Assembly: GCA_039566865.1 (NCBI GenBank)
Contig: CM076943.1
Coordinates: 19,936,501-20,000,500, forward strand
Source of the DNA: Aurelia coerulea
Lineage: Eukaryota > Cnidaria > Scyphozoa > Semaeostomeae > Ulmaridae
Length of the DNA stretch: 64,000 nt
Direction of reading: 5' to 3'
The notes under the pieces are model-generated. The model did no database searches. It had not been told where the DNA came from and saw only the letters and a program-made list of their open reading frames with translations. Below, one piece after another: positions 44,574 through 54,047 of the stretch. A program made the translations under genes and the position numbers. Each line of letters starts with the position of its first letter. The stretch's first letter is position 1.

Positions 44574-44829
44574 ATCTTTGTTCGCCGATTGTAAAGCAAA
44601 AAAGAGATAACCTAGGCCAGAAATGATTTTAGATAATATTAAAATCGACTGTGATGCCAGGAATCCAAAGTTTGTGGTAGTTTGTCTGCTTTTTAAAAAG
44701 TTCAAAAGTATCATTCCGCAATCACAATCATGAACAATCATCTGCGCTGTGCATCTGCGCTTTGAGATGTTTTTCTGTTGTAAATTCGTACGACATTTTT
44801 CGTAAGTTAGGTCCAATGTCGACGCCATT

Positions 44830-45118
44830 TTGTAAAACGCGATAAAATAGCTAGCCTCCGTTTGGAGGTTCGTTTGTGCCGTTGGAAATTACTATGAGAG
44901 TTCTATAAGAAAATAGCCTCGTTCAGGTCGGAGGCAAAATGGGTGACATTACGTTATGAATAATGACGTCATTTCGATTATTTCACATATTGAAATACGC
45001 AATTTCGCAGAGAAAAGACAGAGAAGGTTGGAAAAAAGTACGACACTCCATTCACAACATTGTGATCTTTCATTTTATGAACAACTATTCCAACCCCGGA
45101 CTTGTCCTTTAAAAACAA
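44830..45118. mobile_element. Diverged half of the TTAA element 'AGGACAAGTC'
   Basis: It ends 'ccaaccccggacttgtcctttaa', as does 57989-58458. It shares 'tattgaaatacgcaatttcg' and 'ggaaaaaagta' with that element's right arm. The left arm is not recognisable. Confidence 0.55.
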
Positions 45119-45329
45119 AATTAGTTACACTCCAAGTTCCAAAGCGACTTCGTCTTCACCAATCCTGGCATCCTGCCAATCCGATATCCGCACTCAAGCA
45201 AAAAGTTTTTCCGCAACCGCAAGGAATTTCGTTAACCGTTAACCGCGCTTTAATTTCTAAAATATTCGCTAACCGCACTCAAATTTAGGGAAAATTCGCA
45301 CAACCGCGAAACCATAATGGACCCACCTC

Positions 45330-45610
45330 CAGCGTCTGCATAATAGGTCTCATTCGAAGATAGAAAATGCACACACAAGGGCCGAATGGTCATCTAATTT
45401 GATAAGTGTTGAAAACCTCATTCGATTCGGTCGTTCAGTGATGGAATATAAGATTTTCAACAAGCTGAGCCCGTCGGAATAGCTCCATCATTTTTCAACG
45501 GATTTTTACAGGGATGGCCGCAAACTTTATTTGAAAATCTGAAGAGCAACATCATATAAAAGTTTGGCGAGGATCTTTTGTCGTTTTGTCACAATCTTCA
45601 GACAAACAGA
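45330..45610 (+). pseudogene. Decayed LINE reverse-transcriptase tail
   Basis: The plus strand reads RLHNRSHSKIENAHTRAEWS and LIRFGRSVMEYKIFNKLSPS, then a stop. This resembles the segment before the C-terminus of CR1/jockey reverse transcriptases ('VMxYKxxNxLxP'). It is short and broken. Confidence 0.5.
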
Positions 45611-46735
45611 GCACATTATTTTGGGACACCCTATATAACAAGTAAGGTTTTCATTGATCTTCTCATGATACTCATATCATGACCTCAAAGCTCAAAAGTG
45701 GCTTCAAAGCTCTGGACCAAAATTTAGAAAGAGAAATTCAAGAAATGGATTGCACTCTCAAAAAAGGACAATCAATCCCAAGCGACGTTTGGATGGTTTT
45801 TTCAATGATATTAGTCAATTGTACAGTGGTGGGAGAAGCCCTTAGGAGACCCTTTATTTTGGGCTCGAATTCCTCTCCTGGTCTTATGTTTGCCGGTACT
45901 AAATGCAACCTTCTGCAATTTTGCAGCAGTTTTCTACGAGGGGTGTATCACGTACGCTATCCCAAAAATCCAAAATTAAAATCCGAAGATCCCCGAGCAT
46001 CGACTGAAAATCCCAAACAGTCCAGAAAATGTCTTGAAAATCCCCAAAATCCCTTTGGATATTTAAAAACCCCTGAAAGATCCAAGAATCCATTCGAAAA
46101 TCTGAAGAATTACCAAACGCCCTGAAAGTCCTACTGAAAATCACAAAAATCCATTAAATTTGTATGACAATCCAAAAATGTGCAGGCCTAATTCAGACAA
46201 CCTCGTACCCGATTATGTGTCAAAGCGAGGCGCATTTGGTTGTGATGTGATCACATGGAGCCCAGGAATAATCATCCGAGCAATTATCAAACGAAAAGGA
46301 GCATTTGGCAAGTAATACACCCCTCGGTTTTCTACGTGAGTAAGAACTCCTTAAGTTTGGCCTAGAACACATTTCTCAATCCAATATCTGACAGTGCCAA
46401 ATTTAGATTTGAAAATTTTGCACTGTAGAAATGTTCAATGAATCACAATCTTAAGGAAGATTTTCTTGTCTTAAAGAACATTCTTTTGACAAAGGTGCCT
46501 CCATCCTCGCATAGCCATGCCACTGGATTTGTACTGTATATCAAGATGATATTTACGTTGATTCAGAATGGAACGTTGATCTTATTTCGTCTTTTCCAAA
46601 TAAGTTTAAATCAGATTTAATTTCCCCATAGAACGTTGTAACCAATTACGAATTTTTCATTTTTCATAAAACCTTCTCGCTTCTTTGCTCAAGCCCTCCT
46701 CCAAACCAGGTTTGTTGGCTGGTGGGGTTTTTGCG
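45611..46735. other. Unassigned intergenic sequence
   Basis: One terminus of the 'GGGTGTCCCA' family lies at about 45620-45640. At 45960-46150 there is a degenerate tandem array of 'gaaaatccc(a)aa' words, which produces the Pro/Asn/Lys-rich open frame at 45679-46125. No gene is supported. Confidence 0.4.
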
Positions 46736-47030
46736 TCTCTGGTTAAAGCTACTTTACAAACTGGCTTTAAACTTGGTTTAAAATGGGTGGTTTTAAAATA
46801 GTTTCACATTGGTTGTAAAATTTCTCTTTACTGGGTTTCGACTGGTTGCAGCCTGACGTTAAACCAGCGTTACATTGCCGTTAAATTAAACTGATTTTAA
46901 ATTGATCTGAATTTGTTTAAAACTGGTTTGAGAAGTTCTTAGTTTAGATTTAAACTGCTCTGAAGATGGTTTGTAACTGGTTTGTAAGTGGCTCAGACTG
47001 CCTCTACTAAGTTTAAACCGGTTTTGGGCA
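46736..47030. repeat. Degenerate 'CTGGTTTAAA' repeat region
   Basis: 'ggtttaaaatgggtggtttt', 'ctggtttgagaag' and 'aactggtttgtaagtgg' type words recur irregularly over about 300 bp. Probably the remains of an element with 'GTTTAAAC' subterminal repeats. Confidence 0.45.
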
Positions 47031-47031
47031 G

Positions 47032-47217
47032 TTTTGGTTCCAGATCGTCAAAGCTGTCGGTGTAAAATTCCACGATCCATTTCTCGAACCGAATGGCTTG
47101 AAAAAAGAATCGCTACTTTGCTATGATTCTACTGTTGAGCTTTTCACAAGTCATTCAGTTCAAAGATATAGGTCACAGAATTTTACCCCGACCTTTTTGA
47201 GGATTTGGAACCAATGC
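47032..47217. mobile_element. Short copy of the 'CATAGGTTCC' MITE family
   Basis: 'ttggttccagatcgtcaaag' and 'gtcggtgtaaaattcc' at the left, 'gaattttaccccgacctttt' and 'tttggaaccaatg' at the right. The arms are inverted and the centre is lost. Confidence 0.6.
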
Positions 47218-47325
47218 AATTTTGAACCATTTTACGAGGTTTCGTTTCAGTTTCAAAGGGAATCTATATCGTAAGCATATAAAAGTTGCTCCAGCCACTT
47301 GCGGTCAAATTCTAGCCCGTCAGAT

Positions 47326-47711
47326 CAAGGGCGCCTACCTTGTAGGGACTGTGTTTATTCCCAGCACTGTAGAATAATTGGTGTCCTGTGACCCAGTACA
47401 CAGAGTATCCCAGTACTGTTTTCGTGACCCAGTACACAGAGTCTGTCCTGTGAAGGTCAAGATGACGTATGAATAACTTTGTGGTTTCAAATTCCAGTGT
47501 TGATGTAATACGACATCAACTGTTATACGAGATGACCAGACAGCGTGATTTTGATTGGTCAACACCAACAGACGTTAGAATTTGAAAATCCCTGTGACTA
47601 AAAAAGTTTCTTATGTTATACACGGATTGACAGGACACCAGTTACTCTGTGTATTGGGTCACAAAAACAGTACTGGTAATAAACACAGTTTCTACACGGT
47701 AGGCGCCCTTG
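47326..47711. mobile_element. MITE 'CAAGGGCGCC' family, copy 3, perfect 7-bp target duplication
   Basis: CAAGGGCGCCTACCTTGTAG at the left, with the inverted end at the right. GTCAGAT lies on both sides (47319-47325 and 47712-47718). It is 386 bp, close to copy 1 in length and order of internal words. Confidence 0.88.
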
Positions 47712-47839
47712 GTCAGATGTCAGTATTTCCTGCCGACGTAGATCAATTACGTTGCCCAAATATGGTTCGGCACATGTCACGGCCTATTGTCTTTGCATGG
47801 CTATTTTTATCAGGGGCCTATACAGTAAACCGGGTGAAC

Positions 47840-48155
47840 CAAGGGCGCCTACCTTGTAGGAATTGTATTTATTCCGAGTACTGTAGAATAATTGGTGTCC
47901 TGTGACCCAGTACACAGAGTATCCCAGTCCTGTACGGTGACCCAGTACGCAGAGTCTGTCCTGTCAAGGTCAAGATGACGTATTGAATAACTTTGTGGTT
48001 TCAAATTCCGGTGTTGATGTAATACGAGATCAACTGTTATACGAGTTGGCCACAGGGAACCAGACAGAGTGATCTTGATTGGTCAACACTAACAGACGTT
48101 AGAATTTGAAAATCCTTGTAACTAAAAAAACTTAACACACAGATTAACAGGACAC
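47840..48155. mobile_element. MITE 'CAAGGGCGCC' family, copy 4, right end missing
   Basis: It starts CAAGGGCGCCTACCTTGTAG in the same orientation as copy 3, only about 130 bp after it. It keeps the order 'gtcctgtgacccagtacaca', 'gatgacgtattgaataac' and 'attggtcaacactaacagac', but breaks off at 'aacaggacacc', where unrelated sequence begins. Confidence 0.8.
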
Positions 48156-49187
48156 CATAAAAAGCGTAATGGTATTTGAATGCATAAACATTAAAATAAA
48201 AACTAACTTAAATTTACAATCAACATACAAAATTGTTTAACGACAGTTGCCAGCAAGTATGTGACTTAAAACGATATTCACGCTGCAAAAATGACCTGGT
48301 TATCGTAGGAGAGGATCTCCAAACTAACTACAGTCTTATTTACAACGTGCTGCAAAAGAGGCTTTGAAATCCAATTATTAGCGAGTCCCTTTGGTTTGGA
48401 ATTGTGTGCCAACGATTTGATACCATTTTGGATGACTGCCACTATAGATTGAAGGGGCTCCGTCTCCAAATTTCAGTCAGAACAATAATTTTGCAGTTTT
48501 TTTATTGGCAATATCACACAGACGTTTCATCTTTTTTTCAAAATTAAAGCATAGTTTTGAAGATAAATACTTATACTCCACAGAGGAAAAAATCAACCAT
48601 TCATATATTTTATGATTGCTTGGATTTCAGCAGATTTTAACGGTCACTTTTTTCTTGTTTGGGTGAAGCCATCAAACAAACTGCACAAGACAATGGACAT
48701 ATGCCTAGAACAGTATGTTTACAGATTTGTTTACGTCTTGGCAACGGAGTCCCTTTAACAAATTGAAGTTCTACCGATGACTGATGGCTTTGAAAGTATG
48801 CACATTTTATGAGCAAGCAGTCTCCAGATTAAGATCCAAAGGAAAATGACAAGGGTTTTTCTGATTGAGTTCACTGAAAACATTGGTAAGAATTCCCATG
48901 GGACGAAACATCTTTGTCGAAACGAAATGTATCAAAATTCAGACTGTAATTTGCTGATTCGTGCAAACTTAAAAGGATTTGTGCAGGGTTAATCGATTGT
49001 ATTTGCAAGGAGCAAAAACTCATCACAATATTTCACCAAAACTAAGCTGGCGCATGCTAGCGCCTGTAAAATGGAATGGTGCCATAGTACACAAACTTAA
49101 CACACAGATTAACAGGACACCATAAAAAGCGTGATGGTATTTGAATGCATAAACATTAAAATAAAAACTAACTTAAATTTACAAGCA
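48129..49187 (+). repeat. Direct repeats of about 95 bp, 962 bp apart
   Basis: 'acttaacacacagattaaca' through 'gcataaacattaaaataaaa' and 'actaacttaaatttacaa' occurs at 48130-48223 and again at 49092-49185 with about one difference. The first copy includes the broken end of the MITE at 48155. The second ends exactly where the LINE begins, so a local tandem duplication was later cut by the LINE insertion. Confidence 0.75.
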
Positions 49188-52017
49188 AGGGTGTTGTTTG
49201 CAGTCGTGTTCCTTTGTTTGAAGATTCAAGTCTTGAACTCATCTGTTCTGAACTGACAGTTAATAAGAAAAAATGGATTATCTATAGCATTTATCGTCCC
49301 CCTGAACCCAGAGATTTAGACTCGTTTTTCTCTGCCCTTTCCATTTCCTTGAATTCAGCTTTAGACAAATATGATAATGTGATATTGATGGGAGATATCA
49401 ACATTAATACCTTTGACAAAGAAGATGGTGCAAATCAGAAGCTCGTAAACTTTTGTGATGTTTTTGGGCTTTCAAATCTAGTGACGGCCAAAACCTGTTT
49501 CACTAAAACTAGTAGCTCTTCGATTGATGTTATCCTCACTAACAGAGTGAGAAGTTTCCAGAAAACTTCAGTCTTTGAGACAGGTCTTAGCGATTATCAT
49601 GGTCTCGTTGTCACAGTTCTAAAATCACATATCCCTCGTCTTAAACCCAAGGTGATTAAGTATAGAAACTATAAAAATTTCGATTCAGTTAAATTTCTTG
49701 CAGATGTTCGCACAGCTAATTTTGATGCCTTGGAGGACCCCGATGATTGCTATAATAACCTTACCAACAACTTCCGAAATCTAGTGGATAAACATGCTCC
49801 TCTGAAAACTAAGCTTGCGCGAGGAAATAGTGCACCTTTCGTAACTCGTGAACTAAAAAAGGCAATTTATACCAGAACGCGGTTGAAAAACAAATTCAAC
49901 AAATATCCTACAAATATAAACGAAAGAAACTATAAAAAGCAACGCAACAAATGCGTTTCCTTACGAAAGAAAGCAATCAAACAACATTTCAAAAAGGCTA
50001 CTGCTGGAGGTTTAATTTCTAATCAAGATTTCTGGAATCTGGTTAAACCTTTTCTTTCTAATAAAGGTGGTTTGGTCGGTGATGATATTTCCTTGGTACA
50101 CAACAACCAAATTGTTACTGATGACAGTGAGTTGACTGAGATTTTCAATAATCATTACATTAATATAGTTGAGAAAACAAGTGGACAAAAACCTTGTAAC
50201 ATTGCTGATACTGTTAAAAATGATGATGATCGACTATTCGTTAGGCTTATTCTAGAGAAGTACAAAGATCACCCTAGTGTTCTTGCCATAAAGGATGGTA
50301 GTGATATTTCAAATTCCTTCTCATTTCACGAGGTGCAACATCATGAGGTCTGGGCTTTACTGAGATCCTTGGACGGAAAAAAATCTACCGGCGAAGATCA
50401 AATTCCGCCAAAACTAGTGCATTTAGCTGCAGATGAACTTACCGCTCCCTTAACCTTTGCAATAAACAGCTGCTTACAAAGCCATAGGTTTCCAGATAAA
50501 GGAAAGCGTGCAGCAGTATGCCCTTTGGATAAGGGTGAAGCAAATCGCACAGTTGAGAAAAATTTTCGTCCTGTCAGTGTTTTAAATACATTCTCTAAAA
50601 TCTATGAAAAAGTCATGAAACAGCAATTAGTTGTCTATCTTGACACTACGCTCTCGGTTTTCATAGGCGCATATAGGAAAGCATACGGCACGCAGCACGT
50701 TTTGATAAGACTCCTCGAAGACTGGAAGACCAAACTTGACAATAATTACATTGTAGGTGCTTTATTGATGGACTTGTCAAAAGCATTTGATTGCATCCCA
50801 CACGATCTGCTGATTGCGAAGCTGAATGCGTACGGTGTGGATGAAAATGCCTTGGTACTAATCTATTCATATCTTAAACGGCGTGAGCAATCCGTGAGGA
50901 TAAATAATACATACAGTTCCTTTCAAACAATCTTATCTGGGGTCCCCCAAGGCTCGGTGTTAGGTCCTATTCTTTTTAATGTATATATAAATGATCTTTT
51001 TCTGTTTATTAAACAGGCAACGCTATATAATTATGCCGACGATAACACGCTTGCTTGTTTCTCTAGGACTCTACCAGATTTGGTGCGAGACTTAGAGGCA
51101 GAAGCAGGCGTTGCACTAGATTGGTTAAAGGAAAACCATATGATTGCAAATCCATCAAAGTTTCATGCACTGTTAATTAAAAAAGACCAGACAACTACCA
51201 GTGGTGAGAAAATAAGTATTCAAGGAAAAACAATCATGTCTGAAGATTCCGTCAAACTTCTCGGGATTCAACTAGATTATAAACTAAACTTTGATCCTCA
51301 CATCGCAGTACTTTGTAGAAAAGCTGCAACTCAACTTAATGTCCTAAAGAGGCTTCGAGCTTATATTGGTTTTGATGCGAGAGAAGTCCTTGTTCAGAGC
51401 TTTGTTTATTCTAATTTCAATTATTGTCCTTTAGTATGGCATTTTTGTTCAGCTAAATCAATGCATAAGATTGAGAAGGTACAAGAACGTGCACTTAGGT
51501 TCCTTCATAATGATCATGTCAGTTCATATAATGACCTTCTACTGAAATCAAAACGATGCACCATGCATGTTTACCGACTTAGAGCTATCTCCATAGAAAT
51601 GTTCAAGACTCTAAATGGTCTGAATCCATCCTTCATGAAAGATATTTTTCAAGTTAGATCCTCTAATTATTCATCGCGAAATCCTAATAACCTTACTCAT
51701 TACAGACCAAACCAGGTTACTTTCGGTGCTCGCAGTCTCAAGTTCTTAGGACCGCAGATTTGGAATTGCTTACCAAATGAGCTAAAATCGGCTGAAAGCC
51801 TTAATATTTTCAAAAGGTTAATATCACAATGGGATGGCCCCACGTGCAAATGCAACGCCTGTCGTTTTACTGTAAATAATGTACAAACCGTTTAAAAAAA
51901 ATGTATTTATTTTAATTTAATTACTGTATCCATCGATTTTGATTAGTTTCCATGTACATATGTACATAGTAGACTAGATGATTTTTTTCAATCGATGTAA
52001 AATAAAGATACAACAAC
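49185..52017 (+). mobile_element. 5'-truncated CR1/jockey-like LINE
   Basis: The element runs from the end of the direct repeat at about 49185 through the open frame 49214-51895 and a short 3' untranslated region, ending in 'gatacaacaacaacac' (about 52000-52017). A 3' microsatellite-like end is usual for CR1/L2 elements. The first ORF and the N-terminal part of the endonuclease are missing. No target duplication was identified. Confidence 0.8.
49214..51895 (+). CDS. LINE ORF2-like polyprotein: partial endonuclease, reverse transcriptase
   Basis: An open frame of 893 codons with no internal stop. Residues 1-130 are the C-terminal part of an AP-type endonuclease (WIIYSIYRPP, LMGDININTF, SSIDVILTNR, GLSDYHGLV). 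From about 380 the reverse transcriptase follows, with FRPVSVLNTFSKIYEKVMKQ, LLMDLSKAFDCIPHDLL, LSGVPQGSVLGPILFNVYIN, the catalytic YADD (NYADDNTL) and LLGIQLDYKLNFDPHI. The C-terminus has FNYCPLVWHFCSAKSMHKIE and ALRFLHNDHVSSYNDLL. Frame preservation suggests a fairly young insertion. The in-frame sequence extends a little upstream (GVVCSRVPLFED), with no true start since the element is truncated. Confidence 0.9.
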   Translation: MFEDSSLELICSELTVNKKKWIIYSIYRPPEPRDLDSFFSALSISLNSALDKYDNVILMGDININTFDKEDGANQKLVNFCDVFGLSNLVTAKTCFTKTSSSSIDVILTNRVRSFQKTSVFETGLSDYHGLVVTVLKSHIPRLKPKVIKYRNYKNFDSVKFLADVRTANFDALEDPDDCYNNLTNNFRNLVDKHAPLKTKLARGNSAPFVTRELKKAIYTRTRLKNKFNKYPTNINERNYKKQRNKCVSLRKKAIKQHFKKATAGGLISNQDFWNLVKPFLSNKGGLVGDDISLVHNNQIVTDDSELTEIFNNHYINIVEKTSGQKPCNIADTVKNDDDRLFVRLILEKYKDHPSVLAIKDGSDISNSFSFHEVQHHEVWALLRSLDGKKSTGEDQIPPKLVHLAADELTAPLTFAINSCLQSHRFPDKGKRAAVCPLDKGEANRTVEKNFRPVSVLNTFSKIYEKVMKQQLVVYLDTTLSVFIGAYRKAYGTQHVLIRLLEDWKTKLDNNYIVGALLMDLSKAFDCIPHDLLIAKLNAYGVDENALVLIYSYLKRREQSVRINNTYSSFQTILSGVPQGSVLGPILFNVYINDLFLFIKQATLYNYADDNTLACFSRTLPDLVRDLEAEAGVALDWLKENHMIANPSKFHALLIKKDQTTTSGEKISIQGKTIMSEDSVKLLGIQLDYKLNFDPHIAVLCRKAATQLNVLKRLRAYIGFDAREVLVQSFVYSNFNYCPLVWHFCSAKSMHKIEKVQERALRFLHNDHVSSYNDLLLKSKRCTMHVYRLRAISIEMFKTLNGLNPSFMKDIFQVRSSNYSSRNPNNLTHYRPNQVTFGARSLKFLGPQIWNCLPNELKSAESLNIFKRLISQWDGPTCKCNACRFTVNNVQTV

Positions 52018-52049
52018 AACACAAAGTGCTTAATGATTGTTGTTAAAGA

Positions 52050-52145
52050 AATTGTTAAGTGCCGTTCATTGCTGGAACCAGCTGACGTCATGTCTATTTC
52101 TGCTATGGACGGCACAGAATATTGTATTTTGTTGAGTTTTAGTTT
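52050..52145 (+). repeat. Retroelement 3'-end-like repeat, second copy
   Basis: 'aagtgccgttcattgctgga', 'tgtctatttctgctatggac' and 'ttgttgagttt' match 24225-24320. It lies about 35 bp after the LINE, so it is either older flanking repeat or part of a composite 3' end. Confidence 0.45.
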
Positions 52146-52704
52146 TAACGTGATATAAAAAAACAAAAACAAACTCATCACTGAAATAAAAGCCAGCCAC
52201 AAGCCATGAACGAGGCGCAACCAAAGAAACAATGCTGTTTCCGAGTGTTTTGTTCTATTTATAGACAAATCTTTTACCATAGCATATCCCTTTAATGGCC
52301 AAAAACTTTCTTCAATGCCCATCTAATTTGGAAGTTCCATGCTTTAAGAACTATAGTATCAACCTACAATCCTAGCAAAAAGAAGCTGGGACATAGGCAA
52401 ATTTAAGTGTTTTCATTATGTTTCCAAAAATATCGAAGCGAAAACATAAGCTTAGGACCTTCTGATCCCCACTTCGCCCTAATTCAATGCTGGCAAAGTC
52501 GAATGGCATTTTATTCAACCAACATTGAAATAGGGGGGGGGGGGGTGTATATCGATGATGTCATTGGCCGGCAGGCAAACCCATGCGAAGATCGTTCAAG
52601 TTAGGTAATACAATCCAAATTTGTTAAATTACATGTGTAAATAAAATTATATATCATAATCTTAAATTTTTATTAGGAAGAAACATTAAAGGTTTACATG
52701 AACT

Positions 52705-52930
52705 TTACCTAAGACTGCATTAACACGATGCCAGCACATGTTGAAAACTGTGAAAAATGTGACGGATATAACGGCACATTTTCTGCCGGCAGATTTTGAA
52801 AACGGTAGATTTTGAAAATGGAACTTCAACTGGCAAATTTTAAAAAGGTATTATGTGAACGCTAGCTGAAATTTTGATACCGTCACATATTTCACTGTTT
52901 TTAAAGTGTGCCGGCATCGTGTAAACGCGC
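52705..52930. mobile_element. Foldback MITE 'ACACGATGCCAGCACA'
   Basis: The left 'cattaacacgatgccagcac' and right 'gtgccggcatcgtgtaaacg' ends are inverted, with 'gtgaaaaatgtgacgg' and 'ccgtcacatatttcac' inside. It is about 225 bp. Confidence 0.65.
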
Positions 52931-53555
52931 GATTACAAAACCGCGACTAAGACGCGACTACAAAATCGTTTTCACACCCTATAAAGTACAGCGCAAAGTG
53001 AATCGAGCCTTACAATCGAGACAACAGAGCCTGTAGAACTAACTCGACCAGTCTTTGATTTCTACTATGGAGAGTGATGTCACAGATGTACATCAAGAGC
53101 TGCATTTACGCTACAAAGGCTTGGTGAACAGAAGTTCTACAACAATTAACTGCAAAGATGCTCAGGTTTGCTCAGGTATCAACGATGCCCTGCGCTCTGA
53201 GGTTAAATATTCTTCCAGCATTACTAATATTCTGTTGCAGAAATTTGTCACTAAATAATTCTGGTCCCCGCCGAAATGTGCACAAACAACATTTAAGAAG
53301 CATACAAGATAATGATCCTCGATCATTTTTCTATTACTTTATTCCGCTGGGCCTATTTTTTCCACTTTTCTTGATACACATCCATAATTTTGTAGCAAAT
53401 TAAATGCACTACTAAGTTATAAGCTGGTACAGAACATATTTGGCCTAGTTGCATTGGCTTACGCTTAAATATAGTCTGTCCTCTTTGATAGATGAAAATA
53501 ACATCGATAAAGATCTCTATCGTATATTTCAGAAGTTTTTGCTTATTCGCTTTAT

Positions 53556-53700
53556 GTTGGGGAGATGAGATACGGTTTGTTAAAGGAAACTGTCTGTCTG
53601 TCAGAGGTCCAACTGAAAACGATACTGCGCATGAGCATTTACCTACTGCACGGGGGGACACATAAGCTTCCTCGGACAAACCGTATCTCGTCTCCCCAAC
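53556..53700. mobile_element. 145-bp MITE in the LAMTOR1 3' region
   Basis: GTTGGGGAGATGAGATACGG at the left and the reverse complement of GTTGGGGAGACGAGATACGG at the right, followed by TTTGT, form 25-bp TIRs. It lies 240 bp past the LAMTOR1 stop, so it is probably in the 3' untranslated region. Open frames at 53353-53981 cross it and are not genes. Confidence 0.7.
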
Positions 53701-53939
53701 AATATAGAGACTCGTTGATGCACGAATTAAGCTCCAGTGAAACTAAGCGGCAACCAAGAATAGGGATAGTTTGGATATGTCGACAGAAGAATAGGGGACA
53801 GACTGCCGTTAAACTTACAGAGACATGGAAGGAAGAATTTAGCATATCCGAGGAAAGGCATTTTGGAACAATTAAACTTTACCCTGCTGCACTTTCAAGA
53901 TTAAATTGTAAGACTTGTAACTCTATTTTCCCAAAGACA

Positions 53940-54047
53940 TTACGCTGTAACAGCCTCATTTACTCCAAATGGGACAACTAAAGGTTCTTTTGCGTTTATT
54001 TCCATTTTATTAACTGCATTCGAAGCTGAAATACTTGAATCGGTTAT
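53940..54047 (-). CDS. LAMTOR1: LAMTOR1 last exon
   Basis: The acceptor (minus) is tttcttttcag, phase 0. It encodes ITDSSISASNAVNKMEINAK, then EPLVVPFGVNEAVTA and TAA. The AKExLVVxFG core is the conserved LAMTOR1 C-terminus. AATAAA on the minus strand at about 53338-53343 is a possible poly(A) signal. Confidence 0.85.
   Translation of the reverse strand: MTDSSISASNAVNKMEINAKEPLVVPFGVNEAVTA

Noticed and set aside
45679..46125. 148-residue frame with Asn/Pro/Lys repeats
   Set aside because: The C-terminal half is a degenerate tandem array of 'gaaaatccc' words, and the opposite strand is equally open.
53565..53981. 138-residue plus-strand frame
   Set aside because: It crosses a MITE and the antisense of the LAMTOR1 terminal exon; no motif of its own.
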